Shown here: piece by piece, positions 24,661 through 36,227 of the stretch
Layout of the letters: each line of letters opens with the position of its first letter
Numbering within the stretch: position 1 is the stretch's first letter
DNA from: Brachypodium distachyon
Taxonomy: Eukaryota; Streptophyta; Magnoliopsida; Poales; Poaceae
Length of the DNA stretch: 64,000 nucleotides
Reading direction: 5' to 3'
Assembly (NCBI RefSeq): GCF_000005505.3
Contig: NC_016133.3
Location: 36,852,737-36,916,736, forward strand
The notes under the pieces: generated by a model
Databases searched by the model: none
The model's input: the letters and a program-made list of their open reading frames with translations, nothing else
Told to the model about the DNA's origin: nothing
Translations under genes and position numbers: made by a program

Positions 24661-25609
24661 TATTACAAACAGTAGCACATTCATCACTACATTCAACCGC
24701 CATGATGATGTTGCCAAGAGGTTCTGTCGTCGCCCTATCGGCATATATATAAGTGATGATGTTTCAAATTAAATAGGAGTAGCACTTTTGTTGTTAATGG
24801 CCTACACAATAATCTTAAATTTATTAGTGCTATTGTAAATCCAATATGTGGACATAGCACCCGCAATCCGGTATGCACAACGTGGCCAGTCCACAACCAA
24901 ACCCGCTATATATCCGCTATTTAAAACCTTTGTTATCATGAAGAGTCTACTACTTAGTGGACATGCTATGTGTTACCTATTTACCATGTTGTGCTACATA
25001 GTTAGCATGTTGTTTGATCATAGTCACCATGTTACTCGGTCATAGTGATATGTCGTGCACTATTATCTGTCATGTGGTGTATTATCTAGTTGCTAATTCC
25101 ATGTTGTTTAGTCTCAGCTTCCGCTGCCTAATGCTAACGGGCCACGCCTTGCGGTAGTTAGTTCCATCCGTTAAAAGAAGAAAAAAGATTAAACTGAAGC
25201 ATGTGATTGAGGCTTACAATTTTAAGTGTCTGCGCTACGCTGCGGAGATTGGGCCGCGCGTTGGGTGCTGCGGGCGTTGGCTAGTTCACGCGGGAGGCTC
25301 GCTAGCTGCTGGCTACCCGCCGCTCGGAAGGACTACCTGGCGACGTTCGCCACGGAGCAACGTACATACAAGACGAGAAAGTATATATCCCATGAAAACC
25401 AACCCTGGGTGAAAAGATGCAAACCCTAATATGAGTCGTGGGCTCAAAGTTGTGTGGCCTAAGATGAACATTCGCAACTTTTCATTTAGACCCTTAAGTT
25501 TGTACTAACTTTGTACAAAATCCCAAATTATAGATAGGTGTGGCTATTTCAAAGTTGCCTGATTTTTTAAGAAATGAGCTTTAACTAAAAAACATGCGAC
25601 TTATCAATA

Positions 25610-26430
25610 GCAAAAGCGTTATAGGTATCACGAAGCAACATACGCATGTCTCTGTGTTGCATGTATATATGTAGAAGGAAACAACTACGCATCATTGTAC
25701 CCATGCATACATGAACACCTGCAACCATATATGCATGGCCGAAGAGGCTAGTTTCAGAAAATTGAGTTAACCAGGCCAGCAAGAGTGAGCACAAGGCAAG
25801 AGCAGTGGGGTCGAGTCACTGCCAGGAAATGTGTTTTCGTTTTTCTTTTTCCATGTTAGCATTAGATCATGCATGTAGGCACTAGCTAGGCGTGCGAGGT
25901 ACCAGGAAAGTATGAGGGCTTCGCTAAGTCAGACAGATTACCGTGGTGAACAGTACGTGGCGGAGCTAGAGCGGAGGATGTCACAATGACAAATACTAGA
26001 TCGTTAACCCACAATATCAAGACTGGGCCGCGCTGCTGGCTGTGTCAGGACCTGAGATAGAATCCAAAACAACAATAACAGAAATCACACGTGATACTAT
26101 TTTTGGTATTTTGGGGATTTTGTAGTGTTATTGGTATTGTAGATCTATGGCGGCTAGGGTTCACAATAGAGGGGAATGCTCGATCCAGAGATATAGCCAA
26201 GGAGCAGGTGAAAAGGAGATGAACTGGCAAAAGATGACAGCTTCAGTGATTGAATCTGGACCGTACGATGGCCATCGGACGGTCGACGATTGAAGATAAC
26301 GTTTCAGTCCTTAGAGCCTTAGCTGTTGATCCTTAACTGAAGAAAGTGACAGTTGAACTGAAGATCAGGTCCTGACAGGGCTGCGGACATTGGCGGGTTC
26401 GCGCAGGAGCAACATCCATAAAATACCTCT
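25610..26430. repeat. Second copy of the 24330-25400 block, split by a solo LTR
   Basis: 25735-25985 matches 24390-24650 (atggccgaagaggctagttt, caaggcaagagcagtg, ggcgtgcgaggta). 26020-26042 plus 26379-26430 match 25245-25370. The interval between them is the solo LTR described separately. Confidence 0.75.
26043..26378 (-). mobile_element. Solo LTR, probably Ty3/gypsy
   Basis: Begins TGTCAGGACCTGA and ends with its exact inverse TCAGGTCCTGACA (26365-26377), a 13-bp perfect inverted end typical of LTRs that start TG and end CA. GGCTG occurs at 26038-26042 and 26379-26383, a 5-bp target duplication if the element includes base 26378. The paralogous block near 25260 lacks this sequence, so it is an insertion. 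No coding region is attached. Orientation is judged from its likeness in layout to the LTR at 49792 and is tentative. Confidence 0.75.
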
Positions 26431-26690
26431 TATAGTTATCCCAGTCAATTGTTCTAAAAAAAACTTATCCCAATCAATTTTTCCATTAATTATCTGCAAA
26501 AGAAACACGCGCTATGGTAGGTAGATCCAAATTAATGGTGAACCGATGGAAGGGTATTCCAATTCAAAACTAAAAAAGTACAGTAGATGGCATTGGTGGA
26601 AATGAACAAGTTGCAGAGGACCAGACCACGGCGATCTGGATCTCGGGCTCTAGCGAGTATTGACGGTCGATGTCTGTGCATGTGTATGTA

Positions 26691-26773
26691 CATCCTCCGA
26701 TACTAATTTTTTTTTCATGATTTTAATATAAATTTGAATTAATAGCACGACAAGAATTTAGTATCGGAGGGAG
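26691..26773. mobile_element. Short Stowaway-type MITE
   Basis: Left end catcctccgatactaa, right end complement of ttagtatcggagggag, flanked by TA. About 83 bp. Confidence 0.85.
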
Positions 26774-27200
26774 TATGTTGCTGTGTTGTCTTGCCGCCGC
26801 CGCGACGAGTTGATCTGGCCCAAGGGGAGCGAATGCACATTGCCAGCTCGTGGATGGATATGCATGGGTTATGGCGAGATATCAGCATAATCGACGGGGC
26901 GACGTCGTCAGGCTACAAGGTTACAGGAACTTGACCTATTCCTTAGAATTGTAATGCCTAACTAACCCAGCATAGATAACAAGTACGTATCGGATTTTAG
27001 AAATTTGGATGCTACACAAGCATATTCGTACGGAATTATTTCACCAAGAACACAACCTGTTTTTAGTACAAAATGAAATTATGGCATCCAGCAAGTCGGT
27101 AAGTACATATACTCATAATGCCGTCCTGATGACGGTGGACAAGCGCCTCTAGAATTGGCACAACTAATCTAAGATGTAGTTGATGGATAGGATTTTGTTA
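26774..27200. repeat. Intergenic DNA with two duplicated blocks
   Basis: 26818-26900 is a copy of the gagagcgaatg block (also at 24118 and 29829). 27150-27203 matches 54097-54160 (ctagaattggca, agatgtagttgatgg against aacagcagatgg). No gene. Confidence 0.55.
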
Positions 27201-27203
27201 CAC

Positions 27204-27590
27204 TGTTGGGTTTGCCCAAAGATCAATCACATGAAGACGCACAAACAGAAACGATCACACAATTATTTGACCAAGGGCACGTATCGTGCCCTCTATTAAT
27301 CTCTTTATTTCTTCTCAAATCCCACGGTACAAGTTCGATCTTACAACCTGCAGCCATCGATGTGTATATATACACATCCTCTTCTAACTACAAACCTACA
27401 CGGACTAGAGAGTTTCATGCAAACTCCTACACGGACTAGAGAGTTCCATGCAAACTCCTACACGGACTAGAATCCTATACTGATTCAAACTAAGCTAGCA
27501 CTACTTAGTTAAGTACTAACTCCCTAATACTAACTCTTGTAGCACTCAGGACTGACCTACCTTGATTAAGGCAAGATTATTTCCAAAACA
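27204..27590 (+). mobile_element. Solo LTR, Ty1/copia-like, with exact 5-bp target duplication
   Basis: Starts TGTTGGG and ends CCAAAACA, flanked on both sides by TACAC (27199-27203 and 27591-27595). The paralogous segment at 54150-54170 reads ttacac directly followed by aagatatcctgatg and so preserves the empty site. The LTR carries about two and a half copies of a 32-bp unit (cctacacggactagagagtt) at 27397-27472. No internal retroelement sequence is attached, so it arose by recombination between LTRs. Confidence 0.9.
27397..27472. repeat. 32-bp tandem repeat inside the solo LTR
   Basis: The unit cctacacggactagagagtt plus tcatgcaaact occurs two and a half times. It lies about where the R/U5 part of a copia LTR would be; that placement is inference. 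Confidence 0.9.
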
Positions 27591-27595
27591 TACAC

Positions 27596-27770
27596 TACAT
27601 ATCCTGATGCCACGCATATCTATCGAAGCCAATTTGAGTGACCTATGCGCTCGAGAGAAAAACAGGACACTAGATGAATTATAGTGGATAAAAACATGTA
27701 TAGCTTCACCGGTGTTTATCATGTCATATAGCTGGTATACTCCATCCTCTGTTATATATATATATATAGA
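27596..27770. repeat. Non-coding block shared with 54160-54340
   Basis: Shares atcctgatg, tttgagtgacctatg, gaattatagtggataaaaac and agctggtatactccatcc with 54160-54330. The end is a short (TA)n run. The function is unknown. Confidence 0.75.
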
Positions 27771-27929
27771 CAGCAATGAAGTTAGTTTTGCCTCGAAACT
27801 ACTTTAGCAAAGTAGTAACTTTAATCACTGATCTATTGTTTACTTTAAAATTGATTCTAATGGACCATGTTAAGCCAAACAGCCTCAAATATCAAGAATT
27901 AGATAGATTGAAGTTAAATAATGTTTCAG

Positions 27930-28135
27930 CACCTCGATGCTCTGTTGGACCGTGTGGAAACGTCCAGCTAGAGATCGCTATGGAGTTGGACGAGCTAAGG
28001 AGGGAGCTGCAAGAACTGGGGGGAGGAAATGATTTATTTGGATGAGTTAGTTTGGTGGTGGGAGTTGAGAAGAGGCCGGGAGAAGACGGGTGGAGAGTCT
28101 TTGCAAGTGGGCTTCCACCTAAGTCCCGTTTCTAG
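27930..28135 (-). pseudogene. Orphan 5' flank of a third TauE copy
   Basis: The block cagctagagatcgctatg (27968-27985) and surrounding gacc/gtgg and ggagttggacgagct sequence matches the DNA immediately upstream of TauE exon 1 at 23195-23260. To the left, where exon 1 should follow on the minus strand, the sequence is unrelated and encodes no MGRxWHAV start. The 28390-28960 region further extends the match to 23531-23990. This is best read as the remains of a third tandem copy that has lost its gene body. Confidence 0.65.
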
Positions 28136-28197
28136 TTCAAATTTTCAATTTTAATTCAAATTTTGAGTCAAGATTTTGAACTAGCAAATACCAAATA

Positions 28198-28310
28198 CTT
28201 CCTCTGATCCTAAATTCTTGACTCAAATTTGTCCAAATATGGATGTATTTACTTTTAAAAAACGTCTAAATACATGTAATATTTCGACAACAATTTAGGA
28301 TCGGAGAGAG
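28198..28310. mobile_element. Stowaway-type MITE
   Basis: Ends CTTCCTCTGATCCTAAATT and complement of AATTTAGGATCGGAGAGAG with TA on each side. It splits the orphan TauE 5' flank. The internal part matches 47256 and 42829 (acgtctaaatacatgtaata). Confidence 0.9.
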
Positions 28311-28389
28311 TAAATTAGAAGAGGGACTTAAGTGGGCGCTTGCAACACTAGGCGGAGATGATTCTCGGCGTGTTGTACTCCCAGTCAAA

Positions 28390-29920
28390 AGGAGGGGCAA
28401 ATTTGAGAATTAACCACGAACTTGCAATCATATCATAGTACATTCAACTTTATTTTTCTTTTCAGTTTCCCTCTGCTGTCTTTGTCTGCTCTAGAAAATA
28501 TCTTACGGTATCATTTATTGCAGCAAGCATAGCGTGTAGAATTTTTTAAACCCTCGCGTCTGTGTTGTCAGACCAATCAGACATCGACCACCAGAAAGCT
28601 AAAAGTCACAAAAAAAAGGTGATCAACGGTGTAAGCAAGCTAAAACTACAATCCAAAGGTTTTGGTTCGTTTCTAGATCGTCTTTTTTTTCCTTCTTGGA
28701 ACAGGATTTGCGGTTACCAAAACTACAATCCAACGGCCTTTTACCGGACAAGATTTTTTTTGATCGAATCCAGATTTTTTTTTGAAGAGGATCAATATGT
28801 GTGCTTGAAGCAAGATATGAGAAATTATGTGGCATTTTGTCAAGATCTTAAGCTACAATATTATTTTGGGTTGGTCCTTGCTTTCTATATGTTTGTAGCC
28901 TGTAGCTGATTCATGTGCTGCTTGCTGGCTGTAGCTAATTGATGTGCCACCATCCGTGCAGTACGTTTGTCCAGCATTCACCATCTCAGCCAAATTGGGT
29001 GGGATCAAAATCTGATCGAAACAGAACCATTTGTGATGGGCTTTGCGCGTGCGCTGGCCCTGGTTCCAACGCTCTGCCCCCACCAAGCCTTGGGCTCGTT
29101 TTCCCAATTCATGTTGATCACCAGGCTGCGTGCATGGCCCAGGGCCCAGGCTGCCTCCGTAATGACTGCATCTTCACCGCCCCCGTGGTTCCTTCTTTGG
29201 TCGAAGCCATCTTGCCCGAGACCTCTCTCTGGATGATCGCCGGCGCCAAGGCTCTTGGAAGGCTGCCGCTTCACTCACGACTTCCTGCCTAGCTACTTCG
29301 TCTTTCGGCTAACTAGTGTACAGCTTTGACCTTTTGTACGTTTTTTGGCTCTGTTTTGTCCTTTCAGTGTTGTTTTCGTTTTTCTGTTTTTGACCTTCCC
29401 TTAACTTTCGCCGCCTCTTCTAAGAAGTGTAAATTTCACAAAATGCCTACTCTTAGGGTTAGGACTACCACTTCAGGGATTCGTATCAGTTTACTGTTAC
29501 TCTAGTGGTAATTATTTTCAGTTTGCTGTCACCGATTAATCCATTTGATAGCAAAACTGATTGACAAGAGGCGAGGCAATTTGATTCAGAAATATCTGCC
29601 ATGTGGCCTGGATGGAGAAACGAGTTAAAAACATAAAAATTGCTATTTTGTCAAAGTTTCAAAGATAAATAGTGCTATTTTGTCTGTGACAATGAAAGTT
29701 GTGCCCTTAGAGCAAAGACCAAAAAAATGTGTGTCATCTTGTCACAAATGTCTCCACAGTTAACCTAGTCGTACATATACTGCACGCATTCGGTGCAGAC
29801 TGTCCTTGATCGATATACTTCTGTGGTCCGGCCGAGGAGAGCGAATGCACGTTGCTCGTGGAGCCCAAGGTGCATCTAATGGCGACATCAATATAAATTG
29901 ACGGGGCGCACCAGCCATGA
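28390..29920. other. Intergenic DNA, partly a copy of 23531-24240
   Basis: 28390-28960 and 29829-29920 match the flank of TauE copy 1. 28965-29290 is a more GC-rich insert open in more than one frame, with no protein I recognise. 29300-29820 shows nothing identifiable. Confidence 0.45.
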
Positions 29921-29949
29921 CTACACTACTACAAAACGGTCTATGTGCA

Positions 29950-30185
29950 ACGGCACATCAGTAACGGGTCCGGCGCGACCGTTACTGATGAACAACATCA
30001 GTGTCCGTCGCGGCCGCGACTGTTACTGATGAATTGAGCGGGCACCGCCCGTCCCCGCCCAGCCACACATCAGTGGCGGTCGCGCGACCCGACCGCCACT
30101 GATGAACAGTCATAGCTCGCGAGAGACATCAGTGGCGGTCAGTTAGGAGACGACCGTTACTGATGAACCACGCATCAGTAATTGT
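29950..30185. repeat. Subterminal palindromic repeats of the CACTA element
   Basis: At least four units of catcagt(aac/ggc)gg paired with complementary (cc)gttactgatg or ccgccactgatg, forming hairpin-capable pairs. These are the expected binding sites for the element's TnpA-type protein; that role is family knowledge. Confidence 0.8.
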
Positions 30186-30189
30186 GAAC

Positions 30190-32045
30190 GATCTTGAGGT
30201 TGTCGCCGGAAAGATTGTTGCGAAGAAATATAAGAAACCTGAAGGCGTCGTGTGGAAAAGGAGATCCATATTCTAGGACCTGGAGTACTGAGCACATTTA
30301 GAATGCCGCCACAGCATAGATTTCATGCACGTGGAGAAAAATGTATGCGGCAGCGTGCTGGGGTTGCTGATGAACATTCCAGAGAAGACGAAAGATGGAC
30401 CCAATGCACGGAAGGACCTGGAACTCATGTCTATCAGGAAAGAGTTGTGGGGCAAAGATCAAGTGTCGGCAGTCGACAAGAATGGTTTCGTGACGGTGAC
30501 CACGCGGTGTCGTCTTGCATGTTACAACCTGTACAAAGATGAGTTGCACAGGATGTGCCAGTGCCTGCAGAGCATTAAAGTCCCATCGAACTACTCGTCG
30601 AGCATCAAGCATCTAGTTGACATGAAGATCACAAGCTATCTGGCATGAAGTCTCACGACAACCATGTCATACTCACTCAATTACTTCCAGTCGCAATCAG
30701 AGGTATCATGGAGCCGCACGTAAGGGAGACAATCATGAAGCTTTCTGACTTCTTTGACAGCATCTCGCAGAAGTCAATAACCGTTAGACGATGCCAGATA
30801 CTGAAGGATAATATGATATAGATTCTGTGCGAGCTCGATATGTTCTTCCCTCCATCATTCTTCGATATCATGGTCCATCTAATGATCCACATATGCGATG
30901 AGATCCTGTCCCTAGGGCCCTCGTTCCTCCATAACATGTATGGCCCTGAACGATACAACGAGGTTCTGAAGCGGTACGTTTGTAATAGATCGCGTCTGGA
31001 AGGTAGCATCGTGGAAGGCTTTAGGGCAGAAGAGTGCATCGAGTTCTGCACGGATTGGTTGGCCGATCAGAAATCAATAGGTGTTCCCGAATCACGGCAC
31101 AAGGGCAAGCTCGATGGCGAAGGTGGTCTTGGACATACATACCTTAATGTCTATGGAAGAGGAAGGGAAGCTGACTTTGAAAGAGCACATTTGGTTGTGT
31201 TGCAAACTGTCGATTGCTGCCGGCCTTATCAGGAAATGCACATGGAACAACTGCGAAATGAAAACCCTAAAAGAGGAGAAGTCTGGATCCACTGGGAGCA
31301 CAATAAAACATTCGCAGCGTGGCTGAAGAATTGTTGGTACGGCAGGGAGACGACTAATGTATCAGAAGAGACGGTTGCATGTTTGTCACGGCAACCTGTG
31401 TTTCACGTCTCTACTTGGCAATCATATGCGATCAACGGCTATAACTTCTACACTGCGTCTTAGGACCATAAAAGCACGTATCAAAATAGTGGTGTAGTCA
31501 TGACTTCTGAGACCGCGACCGACGACAACAGCAAAACCAAAGCGTTCTTCAGCGTTATCGAGGAGATTTGGGAATTGGAGTACTCGATCACAAAGATCCC
31601 AATGTTCCATGAAAGATGGACCAAAGGTGACAAAGAAGAAAGTCACAGGTTCACGATGATGGTGCTACCTCCTGAGATCCCTCGTGAACAAGTTGACGTG
31701 AGAAAAATCCCGGCAAGAGAGGAACCATGGGTCTTTGCTAAACAATGTAAGCAGGTATTCTACATAGACGACCCGGCAAATAAAGGCCGCGTCGTAGTAA
31801 GAAGAGGGAAAAGAAGTATTGTTGGAGTGGACGGAGTTACTTCACAAGAAGACTACGAAGGTTTTCATGATCCGACGACCACCGCAGATGACGAAGAAGC
31901 AGAACGCACGATATTAACGAGGAAAAGGAGAGGGAAAAGAAGAAGTGATGAGAGCGACAGCGAGAAAATACCACAAAAACCCTGCCTCAGAAGCAGTTCT
32001 GCGAGGAGTCAAGTTATGACTTACCGAAGGAAGGAGAAGCACTAG
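30190..32045 (+). pseudogene. CACTA tnp2-like transposase, C-terminal half, with stops
   Basis: The recognisable order is HVEKNVCGSVLGLLMNIPEK with KTKDGPNARKDLE (from 30325), then DUF4218-type sequence (MFFPPSFFDIMVHL, 30840; RLEGSIVEGFRAEECIEF, about 30990) and a DUF4216-type tail (WELEYSITKIPMF, about 31570). The N-terminal and catalytic part is absent: subterminal repeats run directly into the C-terminal half near 30200. A frame break near 30646, a TAG near 30819 and a TAG at 31460-31462 interrupt the reading. It cannot make an active transposase. The calls rest on family layout, not on a search. Confidence 0.85.
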
Positions 32046-32520
32046 TAGTCACATTGTAAAAATGTACTCATACTGAATCTTAATGCAATTTGTATGCATG
32101 TGATGAATTTTTTGAAATTTGTATGCATGTGATGAAATTATGTGTGAAATTTGTATGCATGTGATGAAATTATGTGTGAAATTTCTATGCATGTGATGAA
32201 TTTTTTGAAATTTGTATGCATGTGATGACTTACCGAAGGAAGGAGAAGCACTAGTAGTCACATTGTACTAATTGAAATTATGTGTACTAAGTGAAATTAT
32301 GTGTGAAATCTTAATGCAAACTTTGTATTATAAGTGAAATTATGTGTGAAATTATGCATGTGATGAATTTTTTGAATTTAATGTAGCACAAATACTAGAG
32401 AAATGTAGATCTTAATGCAAACTTTGTACTATAAGTGAAATTATGTGTGAAATTATAAATGTGATGAATTTTTTGAATTTAATGTAGCACAAATACTAGA
32501 GAAGTGTAGCATAAATACTA
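32040..32520. repeat. AT-rich tail with short repeats after the tnp2 relic
   Basis: The unit tttgtatgcatgtgatga recurs at least five times (32090-32230). A 40-bp piece around the tnp2 stop (cttaccgaaggaaggagaag) at 32020 is repeated at 32229. The phrase agtgaaattatgtgtgaaat recurs at 32300, 32333 and 32434. Confidence 0.85.
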
Positions 32521-32546
32521 GAGAAATACAACTGCTCCAACAAGCA

Positions 32547-32669
32547 CATCAGTAACGGTCAGCTACTATGCGACCGTTACTGATGTATACAAGCCCATCA
32601 GTAACGGGCGGGTAGCTACGCGGGTAGCTACGCGACCGTTACTGATGTGATGTGCTTCGGCGTATAAAA
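32547..32669 (+). promoter_or_regulatory. Internal subterminal-type repeats with TATA box of the tnp1 gene
   Basis: Two hairpin pairs (catcagtaacggtc/gaccgttactgatg and catcagtaacgggc/gaccgttactgatg) lie just upstream of TATAAAA at 32663-32669. They are the same motif as near the left terminus, placed mid-element. Either the promoter of tnp1 carries the same protein sites, or a second element end is embedded here. Confidence 0.6.
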
Positions 32670-33039
32670 GGAGCGGCCGAAACCCTAACCCGTTACTTCT
32701 CGCCTGTGCGTCGCTTTCCTCGAGCAGACCAGCTGTGGGCGCTCCTCCTCCTCGGGCGAAGCCCTGCCGGATTTCCGCGCGCCGCCGCCTCCTCCCCCGA
32801 GCCCGACGCGCGCCGCCACCTCCTCCCTCGAGCTTGTCGACCTCCTCCACGCCGCGCCCGAGCCCGCCGCCACCTCCTCCCCCGAGCCCATCGACCTCCT
32901 CCGCGCCGAGCCCGAGCCCGCCGCCGCCCCCGACGCCATCCTCCTACCCCGCGACACCGTCCTCCTCCTCTGCCTAGGTGCGCGCTCCTCTGCCTCCCTC
33001 TCCTCTGATTTCCTTGTTCTAACCCTAATTTGATTTAGG

Positions 33040-33235
33040 GTTAGGATGCAAACATGATTAGGGTTAGGATGCAAACATGCTGTTTAGGATGCAAACATGC
33101 TGGAATTAGGGTTAGGATGCAAACATGATTAGGGTTAGGATGCAAACATGCTGTTTAGGATGCAAACAATGCCTAATTTGCCTAATTTAGGATGCAAACA
33201 TGCTGGAATTAGGGTTAGGATGCAAATAGATTATA
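33040..33235. repeat. Intronic repeat of (tt)agggttaggatgcaaacatg
   Basis: About seven full or shortened copies of gttaggatgcaaacatg in the first intron of the tnp1-like gene (intron after about 32976). Confidence 0.9.
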
Positions 33236-33761
33236 CATGTTGTGAAGTAAATCATAAGTTTACTTATGTGAAGGTGCTGTTGTTTACTTATGTAAATCAT
33301 AATCGTTAGTGTTTTGCTGCCGTTTACTTATGTCAAGTAAATCATAAGTTTAGATTATACATGCTGGAATTTATATACATGCTGGAATTAGGGTTAGAAT
33401 TCTTATGCTGGAATTTATTATGCGAATATGCTGCTATTTATGTTACTTAGGCTAAATATGCTGTTGTTTACTTATGCGGCTGCTGTTTACTTATGCTATA
33501 TACATGCTGCATATGATTTTAGCTAGGTGTGATGATTGTTTGCTTTGGAAAGTGCTTCATTTATGTGAATTGTGGGCCCGACCATCGTGTCGGGTCATTG
33601 GAGAAGGGGCCGGCCATCGTGCAGAGAGGGTACATATGCGGGTGTGTTTTTTATGCAGGTTTCGAGCTCCTAGTAGAGAAAATTTGCTAGTTTTTTAGCA
33701 TAGGTCATGCCAAAATTTTCGGCCGATATATATTTGATGGTTTTGATGGCATAGGTATGAA

Positions 33762-36227
33762 ATGGACAAGAGTAGCCAGAAACCAGTTCTTGATCGGGAG
33801 GAGGTAGATCATGTCAATGAAGAGTTTTCATAGGGAGAGCAAATTGCCAGCTCTGGCTCAGGCCGCTCACGTTCAGAAGAGCGCGACAACGAGAGTAACC
33901 CGCAGCCTTCTGAAACTCCCGCTAAGAAGCAAAGGAAGAAGACACCGAGGGGGAGCCACAACTTGAAGGAGTTATGTTATGTGGTCACCCGGCACTCTGA
34001 AAGAGGCCGCCCGGAGTCGCCTGAGAGGGCACAGAAGGCTTTCGCAACGACCTGTGGAGCCGTTGCACGCAAGTATTGCAAGATCACCGACGAGTGGAGT
34101 GACATCTCCCAAGTCGTTAGAAACACGTGCATCGTGGACGTTGCAAGGAGGTCCCAAGTCACCGACGAGTGGCGCGAGCGATTCCTAGCGGCCGTCAACA
34201 TAGCAGTCCGCAATGGACTTGCTAATTGGAAAACCACCGCTAGAAAGTGGATGGACAAACCCTACGAGATCATCAAGAAGAAATGGCCGTCGGTAACTGA
34301 TGAGGCCGAATGGGAAAAGTTCAAAAAGGAATCGTCTGACCCTGCCTTCATTGCGAAGAGTGAACGCATGAAGGCGTTGCGCGCGAGGAAGCCCTTGAAC
34401 CACAGGCTAGGGAGTGCAGGGAAAGAGGGGAAGAAGAAGGTCTGGCGCAAGCAGAACCGAATTCTCGAGGCGGCAGGCAGGGTGCCTCTAGTGCATGACA
34501 TGCTGGAGGACCAACGTGCTAGAGAATATGCACGTCAGCACATGACACCCGAGGAGTGGGCGGGCATTGAGCCAATGCAGCCGCCTGTTAAAATTTTTAC
34601 GGTAAGGGTTCACGTGCATTTAGTTGTTTTCGGCGTTAATTATGACACTCCTGATCCATATAGACTCACGTCCTGTCTTATATGATAACAGGAAAATGCC
34701 CACAAATGGGAGGAGAGCAAGAGGTCAGAAACCTCCGACAACTCCGTGCAGAGCAAGAGGTGGGAGTCGGCTATGACCGCCGGCTTGCAAAAGGAAGAGC
34801 ATACGGGCCGTGTCCTAGGAGAAGGCGAAGGGCCCTGCTGGGATGATTATTTCCCGCCTGCTCCGAAGTGAAGCAGGGCCCAGAAAAAGCTCCCCGCTTC
34901 TTCTGAGATAATAGAACAAGTTAAGGCGGAGGCGCGAGAGCAGGCATCTATCGTGTCTCAAGAGGTGTTGCGGGAATATGCAGTGCAAGCCGTCCATCAT
35001 TTGGTCTCGGCATTGGCCAAAGACCACCCCGCCCTTGGCGCCATACTCGGGGGAGGAGTGGAAGGTTTGAGAAACCTCCTTCCTCCTCTTCCTCCTCTTC
35101 CCCCGCGAAAGAGCACCCCGCTAAAGAGCAGCGCTGCCTCCGACACACGTATGGAGGACGAAGACACCTGCACCCCAGGTTACAGCCCGGCTCCTAGCAT
35201 GGACAACCCTCCCCCCCCCCCCCCCCCCGCTAGCCAACCTTCCCCAAGCGAGGGCATCCGGGATAACGATCCGGGTCCGAGCGACAACATCCTTGTAAGC
35301 AATCTTTTCAAACTCTTTTTCACTCCTTACCTTCATGAATAAAGATCTTACACACATATGCCTTCTTCTTGTTACGCGCAGGCACCGGTGAAGTGTCGTA
35401 TCCATGTTGAGAAGCCTGGGAAGCCTGTAGGCGCCATTGGCCGCCTGATGCCCAAACAATCACTGCCACTGGTGCACGGCATTCTCATGAACGACGCACA
35501 AGTGATTGTGATGGTGGACTCCGTCGTCGAGGAGCATCGGGATTATGCTATCCCGCTACCTCCGGAGGAAGGCGTGGATATCCTAGGCGGTTGTCCAAAC
35601 TACCGCATTATGTGCCCTAGGAGCTTGGTATCTCTCTACAACCAGCGCCGGCTCTCTATGACTCCATCTCCCTCCGCCCACAAAGGTACTTCTCATTCGC
35701 CACTCGGCCTTTCCCCTAGGATACTTCCTCCTCCTGTCGATGCCGGCGGAGATGAAGAGCAGGCAATGTCGGTGCCTGCACAGCTCAAAGATAGCCAGAC
35801 CACAGGGTCGGCACAGGCTGAAAGCGTCCCTCCCTCCTTCTCTCTCTTGGGTGCCGCTGAGTCCATGGGTGGCCGCAAGATCGATGACGCGTACAAGGAA
35901 GAGGAGCAGAAGGCATGGGACAGTAAGCAGAGGAGGCATAAAAAGAGGGTGCGCGGCGGCAAGACCATCAAGGAGTCCTCTAATGTCACTCAAGATGAGA
36001 TGCACCATGTGCCTGACATAACTGGAGTCTGGGAGGACAATAGGCCTAACGTTCTCATCAGGAACCCATATCAAGGCCATAGATTCGAAGACGAATCTTA
36101 TTTCGTGGCTATGGACGGAGCCGGGTGCTTCTTTACTATCCTGGAAGACCGATGGTCACAGAAGATTCCCTGCGTGCCATGTCCAGAGAGATGCAAGAGC
36201 TTCATCAGTTCTTCATGCAAGCATTAG
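33762..36227 (+). pseudogene. CACTA tnp1-like (plant transposase, En/Spm type) gene with stops
   Basis: A leader exon from about 32700 to 32976 is likely untranslated. Coding exons are about 33762-34601, 34692-35294 and 35382-36227, with GT-AG borders. The first exon carries the basic domain common in grass CACTA second genes (GLANWKTTARKWMDKPYE, KKWPSVTDEAEWEKF, AREYARQHMTPEEWAGI). The last carries a VVEEHRDYAIPLPPEEGVD and GGCPNYRIMCPRSLVSLY stretch. In-frame stops: TAG at 33831-33833 and TGA near 34870. A 17-18 base C run (35211-35228) encodes a proline tract prone to length change. Presumed role when intact: binding the subterminal repeats. Now inactive. Confidence 0.75.

Noticed and set aside
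28939..29292. 117-residue frame as a gene
   Set aside because: Three overlapping frames on both strands in a locally GC-rich patch; no family resemblance or splice support.
32566..33074. Proline/arginine-rich frames near the CACTA internal promoter
   Set aside because: Compositional frames over a GC-rich leader exon; no conserved domain.
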